From contig CM057136.1 in assembly GCA_029964075.1 (NCBI GenBank), forward strand, positions 13,318,381-13,382,380: DNA of 64,000 nucleotides. The letters run 5' to 3'. A program made the position numbers and the translations under genes. Positions 48,813 through 59,821 of the stretch are shown in pieces. Positions within the stretch are counted from its first letter, which is position 1. Every line of letters begins with the position of its first letter. The notes beneath the pieces are model-generated. The model made no database searches. It saw only the letters and a program-made list of their open reading frames with translations, and had not been told where the DNA came from. This DNA comes from Patiria pectinifera (taxonomy: Eukaryota; Echinodermata; Asteroidea; Valvatida; Asterinidae).

Positions 48813-49851
48813 CATACATGCTCTCAAAGTACAAACATTTCAGTCTACAAAAAAAAATTGAAAGAGTTGGAGACTTGGGGAAAAAACATGGAATAAAAAG
48901 ATTAATCTTAAAAAAGCCTAAAGGTCTGAAGTATGTGTGTATCCGGGATTGGAGCCGTCACCTTTCAACGGTTGGGTTTTATAATTCAATTTCCATCGCA
49001 CTAGGATCATGTGAGAAATCCATTACAGTGCCACAGGTGAACCAACACCTGTGTCGCTTTTTTTGTTTCCTTCGTGGAAAAACTCGGGTGAACTATGGCG
49101 GACACACCACGCGTGATCGACGGATGAGAATTACACACATCATTTTCATGTACAGCAAGACGGTGTGAAATTTATTAGGTTATAAGGTGGGGGTGGAGGA
49201 TAGATGTATCTAGCCGGTAAGTTAGAGAATGTATAGACCCTACTGACCACAACTAGCTTGACGATGTTGCATTGAGGGCCTACTATGCTATTAAAGTACT
49301 GTTTTGTGAAAAACAGTGGCCAATGTTCAGTCAAAAAGTTATGTTAACGACGTTTTTTAACGTTGCGTTTCATTCTTTTTAGAAATATTCGTATACAGGG
49401 GGATGAGACGACATAATTCTTAGAGGTCAATAGTTTTGTTTTGTTTTTTAAAGCAAGCACACATCTCTACAATCGTACTTCTCAAAGAGGGCGCTGCTAA
49501 ATCAGGGCGCTCGCGCTCTTTCCCGATCTCATGGAGGGACTGGAGACTAGTCTAACAGAGCGCATGGACAAGTTCGAACGTTGATGGCGCTGGTTTTCGA
49601 TTGCGAAACATTTTTGCGTGTACGTGTCGAAGCCAGACGATTCCCCTTCAGTTTGATGAAAATAATGGTCTAGTCTCCGCCGTTTAAAGACCGCGTATGC
49701 AGAGCTCGTGTTCACGCGTGTCATACACGTGGTAATTGCCATTTGTTGTGCAGATGTATTTTTTCTGAACTTTGAAGTCTGCTCCGATCTTTAATACTAC
49801 ACAGAGTACATCATTTTTATCGAGAAATAAATGCCGTGTGCTACTTCCAGA
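48813..49851. other. 5' flank and probable 5' UTR of the DDX21-like gene
   Basis: There is no TATA box close to the start codon. AGAGGGCGCTG at about 49487 and 'cagggcgctcgcgctc' at about 49502-49517 mark a GC-richer patch. An in-frame TAA at 49828-49830 precedes the first possible ATG (49831). Confidence 0.4.
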
Positions 49852-52800
49852 ATGGACGAAGACATTGTTCCAGAAGCTGGACCGGATGTCGAGACGAAGA
49901 AGACCAAAAAAATCAAGAAAGTTAAGAAGCCAAAGGTATGTCACCGTCACATCGACATGATCGATCACACACGAACAAGCATGACAAGATGATGACGAAG
50001 TTGAACATGTTTAACAATCAAATTAGGTTTTTGCCCTTCACCGACGTTTTCACTCGGGTGGGACTCGAACCCACGACCTCCTGCCTTCCAGTGCAGATGT
50101 CTTACCACTCGACCACCGAGCTAACGGGATCGGTTGGCCGGTTCGAATCTCGGGAGGTAACACACTGGGTATACAGTGTTTAAAAACGTCGGTGAAGGGC
50201 AAAAACCTAATTTGATTTATATCACCCCGACGCAAAAATTCCATCTTATAATAATATGTTTAACAATAGCAATGTTAAAAATGTGATCGCATTGTGAACA
50301 TTTTCAAAGTATTTTCCAACTATACAACATTTCCAACTATGAAAATTAACTATGTTTTTGAAGTTGCCTATCTGGTTTAGTTTTATTTGGCACTATGTCA
50401 AATTGTCTGTCAATGAGCTGCCATGATGAGGCATGCAACTTTTCCTCAGATTTTTTTGTACTTCTCATGAATGCCATTCATTACAAAATTGAAAAATACT
50501 GTACAAAGTCTCACTGTCTTGTGTGCATGAAAATGTATTGTGTGCAGATAAAAATGTTCTATCAAACCTAGCTGAACCTCTGGCCACACGGTCCGTTTCT
50601 TACATTCTCATTTTCTTACTTTCTTATGGTTGTATTCTATGATGTCTCACCTATCACTTCTGGGATGCGTAGGTCTAATGATGTTCCATTTTTCGAGATA
50701 TTCTTCAATCTTTCTGGAGCCCACATCAATATGCACGTGATGGCAGCCATTTTGAATGTGTCAAGAGATGACCTCACTGTTTCCTGTACCATGCATTTAT
50801 CGTCAGGGGCCACGTGCACTGATCTCTATTCAGGATCTACGGGCGATTTGCATTCATCTCTAAATGGCTGCCATCAACATCAAACCATAAGAAAGTAAGA
50901 AATGAGAATGTAACGGTCCCAACTATAGTTGGGCCTGTCCCAACTATGGTTGGGCTACTCCTAGAACTATGAGGCCGATCGAACCTGAAAATGACTGCGA
51001 TCATTCTGCGCGCGTGCTCGTTTCAAGTGTTAGGTCAGCTCAGTGCGGAAAGGGCATATTTTTCATCATTTTGGCCTAAAAACAGACAGAATCCACCGAT
51101 GTTTGTTGGGTGCACATAACGTGAGTATGTCATGAGGTATTGTACGGAGTTTAGGGGCAAACTGTGCGGCGGTTCTGTGGGAAATAACTTATTTGGGATG
51201 GACGTTTTTGTACTTAATTAGTGTTTTGTGTTGACAACAATTTTGCGGGCTTCTGAACCTATGAGGCTCCACTGCGTGGAGCCTCATAGTTCTAGGAGTA
51301 TAGTTGGGCTGGCCCAACTATAGTTGGGCCTGTCCCAACTATAGTTGGGACGGTCCCAACTGTAAGTTCCACTGTTGGGCTGGCCCATCTATAGTTCGGC
51401 CACTCCGATCTTTTTATTTTGCGGTGTCCCAACTATAGTTTACATTGATGTACAACTACAAAACGTTCCCTACAGCTCTGATACATGTCTGACTTTACTG
51501 GGGACCACTGAAATTAGCTATTGATGGGGCGAATCTATAGTTGGGCCACCCCAATCTTTTTATTTTGCGGTCCCAACTATAGTGTACATTGTTGTACGAT
51601 TATAAAACATTCCCTACAGCTCTGTTACATGTCCGACTTTACTTGGGACCTTTGACATTAGCTATGGGTGGGGCCCATCTATAGTTGGCCGGCCATGGCA
51701 ATCTTTGAATTTTGCAAAATGTTGCTGGACAATAAAACCCAGCAGCTGGACAACTCTTCCAACTAGGCAGTACCACGTGACCGGCCAGCCTTGCGGCATG
51801 CATGCACGAAGAATACACGGTGCCAGCACCGCGGAACATATAATCCAACAAGATCTATCAAGCATGAAGCATCCGGCGCAACCCCAGTCCTAACTATAGT
51901 TGGGCCGACCCAACTGCCGCACTATAGTTGGGTCAGTCCCAACTATTGTTGGGATCGATGCGATAGTTGGGGCGTAACAACTTTATTAAGACAAAATTCA
52001 TATTTGCATGAATTTAAATGTTTTCATTGGTTAAATTAACGTTCCAGCAAGACAAGTCAACACCTGAGGCTGACATAGCTGAGGAGCCCTCGGCCCCTTT
52101 GGCCAACGGGCACGCCTCGCCCGTCGAGGACGAAGTGAAAGAAGAGAAAAAGAAGAAGAAAAGTAAGAAGAGGAAACAGGAGGACAGCAACGATGATGTT
52201 GGCAATGGCTCCGTCGTCCAGAAGAAGAAATCGAAGAAGAAAGATGTCTCGGAAGATGGTGCTGCATCAGATCCAGTCAAGAAGGTCCCCGACTTTCCTG
52301 AGGTACATAGGTCAAAGTTCAGATGTCAAATGACGGAAATATAATCAGCATGCAAATACTGTCAGATGTATAGGAAAAATCTATAAAATTGTGTCCGATG
52401 TGAAGTTACAGGTCCATCGGAGATACGCAACGGATGCAAAACTGACTGAAAAATGCTTATATAAAAGTTTTTGCCCTTCACCGACGTATAAACACTGCTT
52501 TCTAGTGCAGACATCTTACCACTCGACCACCGAGATTCAAATCAGCCAGCCGATCCTGCAAGCTCGGTGGACGAGCAGTAAGACGTCTGCACTAGAAAGC
52601 AGGAGGTCCTCGGTTTGAGTCCCACCCGAGTGATTTTTCCAACTTGCGCTCGGGAGGTAACACACTGAGTGTTTATACATCGGTGAAGGGCAAAAACCTG
52701 ATATTAATTAACATCAACCCGATGCAAATTCATCTTATGAATAGTATTTAGTTCCTAATAAACTATTTTTCTGTTGTATATTTGATATAAGATTCAATTT

Positions 52801-53831
52801 CGGCAAGGTGTAAAATTTGTTTTTCATATTTATGTATGTTTTAAAAACCAATACTGAGAGGCTGATAATCACCAAAGCTATCTTTCTGAGAAATTGTAAG
52901 TCACTGAGCAGCTTGTATTTGTATTTTTATTTACTCAGTTGTCACCAGAAGAGAAAGCAGGCGCTTTTCAGAACTTTCGGATATCTCCAAAGACGATTCA
53001 GCTTCTGAAAGGTTTGTTAGAGAGTTTGCAGAAAATTTAGTTAGGAGGAAAAATGATATGGAAAAAATGTTGCAACCTGACGCCACTTCAGCGGTTGTGT
53101 ACAAAGTCTATGGAGAGTCACGAACATTTTCGAAGTATTTCCTAACAAAATTGGAAATGTTTCTCAGTCCAAGATTCATGTCTTATCATCATTTTTGCAA
53201 TGACTGACCTTCATTGAGGTGATATATGAAAAAAAATGGCGTCAGGCTGCAACATTTTTTCAAGTGATATAATGTGATGATTTGAAGGGGGGGGGGGATA
53301 ATTTGAAACTCAAAATTATTACGTTTGTGTCTATCCTTTTTTGTAAACTGAATATGTAATCCTTAACAGGCATTTCCTACAGGTTGTAATTTTCAAGATT
53401 CTGGTCTGTTTTAATATCAACTTTAATCTGTTGTGACTGGAGGTTCTACAAGTAAATTTTCTTGGCCTTTCTTTGCAGCACGCAAGATCACGTACCTGTT
53501 TCCTATACAGGCAAAGACATTCAACGATGTGTACGATGGACACGACGTCATAGCACAAGCAAGTAAGTCCAGCCAACCCTAGGGTACTTGTATGGGTTAA
53601 AAAAAACTAATGAAGTCTCCTTTGTTTGTCCAAGATTGGATTTGACCCTAATTCTGCAGCCGAACCAGCTGAATCAAAACGAAACGTACTTTATCAATAA
53701 AATAATAATAATACTAACAAGCATTTATAGAGCGCTCTTACACTTAAGGTATCGCAGCGCTTAACAGCAAAGTAAGTTAGGCCAAAAAAAAAAAGTCGGG
53801 TTCTTGTATGTGGTGAGGCAAAAAAAGTTTT

Positions 53832-53869
<38 letters not shown>

Positions 53870-56800
53870 TCAAATGTCGGCAAATGTGCAAATGGTAAAC
53901 GACTAACTAGTGCAAATAGTCCAGAGAGGAGAGGCCACATAAGCTCTATCTCGATCATCACCCCATCTAAAAACACAAAAAAAAGCAGGCAGCAGCAGAT
54001 TCAAGTCAAACCAGTGAGTTGAGCGGTTTTTGTCATCTCATCTTTATTGAAAAAAAAAAAAAATGTTTTCATTTGCGCATGGGCGCGAACGCGCGCGCGC
54101 ATACCAGAAACCGGAGGCTTTTTTTTTTGGCCTTATAAATAAAGACTCAATATGCACTTAACTCAGTGGTTCAACTGGACATGCTCGACAAAAAAAGTCA
54201 GTATTGAGTGTAAAACTTACTGCATGCAACGTCCGCCCCCAATCCAAATGAAGCACATTTTTGGGATGAATATTTCCAAACCTTTCTGAAGCATACCCGA
54301 ACTGAACTCAAATGACAAGTTGTTAAATTAATTAACCCCTGTTAACCCTCCTCACAGGAACTGGCACTGGCAAGACCCTGTCCTTCGCCCTTCCCTTGGT
54401 GGAGAAATTGCAGGACATACCCCGTAAGAGTGGACGACCGCCTACTGTCATGGCTTTGGCACCCACCAGAGAACTGGCTAAACAGGTACGAAAAATCACT
54501 AGAGGTAACTTGGATGCCCTCCACAATTGCAAGTTGTGTAGACAATCCGTGTTACTTCGGAAACCGTGCTTAGGTTACACAACTGAATATACTGCGAAGT
54601 TGTGCCATCATGGGGAGGACGTTCAGCACAACCGTGGTAATCGATACATGTGCATTGTTGTAGCCTTTTTGAACACAGTGTTTTCGATATGGCGGTTGAA
54701 AACACCGAGTTTTATTTATCGGTCGCTAGCAAAATCACTAGTTGAATCTTAAGTCAGTTAACAAAGGGATCCCTTCGTCACAGTACATTGGAGTAGCTGG
54801 TGACTTGACTTGAGACTGCATGGCTTGTGATTGATTTGTGATGATTTATGATGAACTGTGATTGATTTGTGATGATTTATGATGACTTGTGATTGATTGG
54901 GATGACCTATGATGGCTTAATTATGATGACTTGTGATTGATTTTTGATGACTTACGATGACGTGTGATTGATTTGCGATGACCTATGATAGCTTATGATG
55001 ACTTGCGATGACCTATGATAGCTTATGATGACTTTTGATTGATTTGTGATGACTTATGATGACTTGTGATTTATTTGTGATGACTAACGATGACTTGTGA
55101 TTGATTTGTGATGACTTGTGATTGATTTGCGATGTCCAATGGTGGCTTGTGATGACTTATGATTGTTAGTGATCGCTTGTGATGACCTGGGATGACTTGT
55201 GATGATTTGTTATGACTTGTGATGATTTATGATATTGTCTGGTGACTTATGATTGCCTCCATTACAACTTTAAACCAAATCTATCCAAGCCATGCAAACT
55301 CACAGTTCCTCACCGTCTCGCCCTTATAAGGTCTGTGAGGAGTTTGAAGCCATTAGCCCCTCCCTCACCACCTGTTGCATCTACGGGGGCGTGGCCTACT
55401 GGCCGCAGGAGTCGGCCATGCGTAAAGGCATCGACATCCTGGTGGGCACGCCCGGGCGGGTCCTGGACTACGTCCAGAAGAAAAAGCTCAACCTGACCCA
55501 ACTCAAGCACGTGATCCTGGACGAGGTGGACCGCATGCTGGACATGGGCTTCACGGAATCGGTGGAAGAGATCCTCTCGGCTGTCTACAACGTCAAAGGT
55601 GGGTTTTGACCAATCACGCGAGTGCTTAGAATCATTTGCATACTGGGCCGTCCAACCATGTGCCTGACGTACTTCCGAAGTTCCGTTTTGGTTTTTGTTC
55701 TGGCAGACCCCGTGGTTATGCTATAGTTTTTCTATGAGGTTAGCAAGCCGCTGATCAATTTTGTGTTTCCTGGTTGTATTCATCTTGATGTAAAGTGTCT
55801 TGCCCAAGGACACAATAACAGAGATTCCCCTGTTTGGTTCAATCCGAATAAGTGTTGCACTTTACCCATTAGGATACAATTCTGTACAGATGTCTGTCAG
55901 AGTTGACTTTTTCTCCGCTCAAGGCACGCATTTCACAGAACTACTTATTACAGAAGATGTTTGCCTCGGCCGTTACTTGCCAAAAACTGTACAATGTGGT
56001 AGACTAGAGTTGTATTCAAGTCCATCACAAGTCTTCCACATGCAAAGTCTCAAGAAAAAAGGGATAAACAAGAACAAAAACAATGCCTTTGTAACAGTTA
56101 ACTTGAGTAGCTTTGGACGAGACTAAAGTTCTTATGATGGACTTGTGAGGACTTAAGAAATCTCTATTAATTAATTGTTTTTTTCTGCCCCTTTTTAAAG
56201 CTTCAACTGCCGGTGAATCTTCGGACAGCCAGAAGCCCCCTCCGGCCAACCCACAGACCCTGCTGTTCTCGGCCACAGTGCCTGCCTGGGTGCTCAACAC
56301 GGCTAGGAAGTACATGAGACAAAACCTGCGGAAACACGACCTGGTGGGAACGCATTCAGCCAAAACTGCTAAGAACGTCAAGGTAAGCAGACTTGCTAAG
56401 CTTTTCAAGATTTCTAGTTAGTCTGTTGGTGGCCTAATTCCATTGGAATCTCTAAGCAGAAAATGCCAAGAATATCGAGGTGAGATTAAGCAAATTTGCT
56501 AAACAATTTAAGACTTGTCATTCATCACGACTAGACCCCAGTGGACCCGACTAGATCACTGAGTCGACCTGATGGATCTTGTCACACTGAGCATGCATTA
56601 TACTCTCACAGCTGTTGAATGTTTTTGAAAGGATTTTTAGCCAAAATACCGAGCAAAGTGAATATTAATAAAAATTGATTTCCATTTTTATTATTTTTTT
56701 CCCTTAGCATTTGTCTATCCGCTGCAACTACAAAGACCGGCCCAACCTGATCAGCGACGTGATTCGCGTCTACAGCGGGCTGAACGGACGCATCATGGTC

Positions 56801-59789
56801 TTCTGCGAGACCAAAGTGGAGGCCAACGAACTCTCCATGAACCCCGCCATGAAGGTCGACGCTCAGGTCCTGCACGGCGACATCCAGCAACAGCAACGGG
56901 AAATCACACTAAAGGTACCTTCAGCCTTACAGAAAATATCGTTTTCAGGTTAATCACAAGTTCATCTCAAGACATCCAACGTAAAAAATTAATTGGCAAC
57001 TTTCAACTGAACTTGAGAAAGACGTTCCTTTGTTGTTGTGTTCTTTTTTTGTGGTTTGATTTGTTATTGAAGTTTGATTGACTTGTGATCAACTCAATGA
57101 AAATTCAGTGAAAATTCAGGAGTATCTGTAATTTCCGGATCAACATGCATTGGAAAAGAAAACAAGAAGTTTCAAAGGTACAAGGCTTCGCCTAGTATCA
57201 TGATTCCTTTTCTAATGTGCGTTTTTGCTGCTTAATCCTGTCGAAAGACTTGTTGAACCAGGTAATCTTAAATAGTGTAAAGAAAATTTGTTCAAACACG
57301 CAGGTGATCAGACCACTGTTCCAGTCTTCTACCAATTTAGCTATCCAGCTTGTGTTATCCATGTAATCTATTTCATTTTCAGGGATTCCGTGAGGGCAAG
57401 TTTCAGTGTCTGGTCACAACGGACGTAGCGGCCCGTGGTCTAGACGTCCCAGAGGTTGATCTTGTCATCCAGTGCTCCCCTCCAAGGGTAATTAAACATG
57501 AAATATCGTTTCTTCTCTACTCCTGATGAAAACGGATTGAAGTTGACAATGTTTCTTCATGAGGCCAATACTGTTGGCAGTGTTTGCAAAAAAATTTTTT
57601 GTAGTCCCACGATTTGGCCTTGGTGATATGAATGTGGCCTATTTTCGAGTAGTATAATGGGGGTGTGAGTGGCGCCACAAACGTCAAAATAGTCTTCCTG
57701 CCCCCCCCCCCAAAAAACCCAGTTTTCATTGCAGCCATATTTTTTTGGGTATCTTACAAATTTGGGGAAAAAAAGTGTGAGCGCCTCCGACCTAAAGCCA
57801 AATCCTGGGTGGGCCACTGACTGATGGTTAATATTTTAATATTCTATTTTGTGTTGATTCCTTTGTGTGTAGTGCTTTCCGGTGCCAAGCCAATTTATTT
57901 TTCTATCAATTATTTGAGAGTGTATCTTTGTAAAAATGTTGAGATTTTGATTTTTTATTTTTATTTTTTAATTTTTTTTAAGGATGTTGATTCTTACATC
58001 CATCGTTCGGGGAGGACAGGCAGAGCTGGTCGCTCAGGGATCTGTATCTGTTTCTACAAACCTCAGGAAGAACACGACATCAAGAGAGTGGAACACCAAG
58101 CGGTAAGTCTGTCAAACCATTACAGGGCCGGGATAGGTACCAGACTGAAAATGGCAGTACCTGGTTCCTTTTGATTCGGTTTGAACACTCAAAACCACCT
58201 TTTTACATTCAGACACAACCGTTCTGAAAGGGAAACACCACTTTGTGATTGATCAATTGCTGGTGCTTTCACACTGAGTATTTTCGTTCAAAAAAAATTG
58301 TATTGCAAAATTTATATGCATAATTTATTTCAGCAAAAGTACATTTCTGTGAAATTTTGTACGGCAAAAACTAAAAATTCTGACGCAACCCTTTCGATAG
58401 AGAAAAACAACTTTTTGGTTGATCAGTTGCTTATTCCTTTTTCAGTAAGTAATAAGTCAAAAATAGTTATATAGTAGATGTCTTTGCATTATTTATTTTG
58501 TTTAGTAAAAACATAGTTCTGTGACATATTTTACAGCAAACCTTAAAATTACTTTAATTTGCGATGCGAATAGAGCATAAACTTCATGACTCTAAATTCA
58601 CTGTTGGTACTGTGAGAGATTTCTTCACTGGTACCCTGGCCATGAATGTAACAGGTTTAATTGAGCATGTCTACCAGTGAACTAACTCCCCAAATCAGCT
58701 GTGCACAGACTAAAGATTATTCGTTAATTAGATTTTCTGGAGAGTTGCACTGTCTCAAGCTTGTTAATTATTGACTGAAATCGATTTTGTTTTTTGATCA
58801 ACAGGGGATGAAGTTTACCATGACTGCTCCCCCACAACCTGAGGACATCATCAAAGCCAACACAGTGGAAGCCGCAAAGTAAGTCTTGAAATTTCGGAGG
58901 AATGATTCCAACGTAAATATTGTTATGAAGTATTTTTATGCAGGCTCATCAGTTGAGATTGTTTGGGCCGTGTCACAAAAGGCAATTTACAAGCTAAACG
59001 AAAGTGACAGGCAAATTTGAATTCCGTGTTCTCAGGAATTTTGAGAAATGCTGGGGAAAAAATGTGCTTTGTTCTTCTTGGGGATTCCTTTACGTTGCAA
59101 AGACTCACAACATAGTTCCAATGATAATCAAATCTTTTCTCTTCCGACTTTCTCCGTGAAGGTCACTTGAGGCAGTCCCAGCCGGCATAGTGGATTACTT
59201 CCGGCAAGCGGCTAGAGATCTCCTGGAAGAGAAGTCACCCGAGGACGCCCTAGCCACAGCCCTAGCGTACATGTCTGGAGCCACGGAGATGAAGACACGG
59301 TCCTTGATAACGGCTCAACAGGTGTGTGGACTGTTCAACAATATCAAGACGTAGTAATGCTTGATAACTTGGTAAACTGCACAGAAACCTTGTACAGTAC
59401 ATTGGCCATATTACACTTACCCACCATTCATCTGATGCATGACTTGAAAGCTATCGTTCTTCATAAGACCTGCTCCCTCACAAACTCCAGAAGAATTTGC
59501 AGAATTTTTTTTTCGCACAAATTTTGGGGCAGAACTGTCCATTTTGAGGTTTGGAGATTTTCTGAATCATAAACGATAAATTGAAAACCTCCCAAAATAT
59601 GAATATAATCTGTCAAGTACAACTGTGTTTTGCAGATTTAAAAAAAAAAAAATGTGTTTATAAATATTAAACAAAACACGTCAAATACAAATATCTCCGG
59701 GTTGTTTTTGTCATAATTTTCCCAAGTGTGATATGGTGATGGATGGTATGAATGAAGATCATTTATCATTGAAAAAAAGAAAAGAAGAG

Positions 59790-59821
<32 letters not shown>

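Larger units (their letters stand above)
49936..52047 (+). other. intron 1 of the DDX21-like gene, repeat-filled
   Basis: It contains a SINE-like element with an inverted tRNA-like module (50019-50256) and a region dense in the palindrome CCCAACTATAGTTGGG (50918-51975) into which a TA-flanked MITE inserted (50958-51298). The part 50270-50910 shows nothing recognisable. Confidence 0.65.

Noticed and set aside
48818-49168. 116-codon ORF beyond the TA-flanked element
   Set aside because: Lys-rich low-complexity translation of AT-rich DNA, without domain, splice context or conserved-looking motif.
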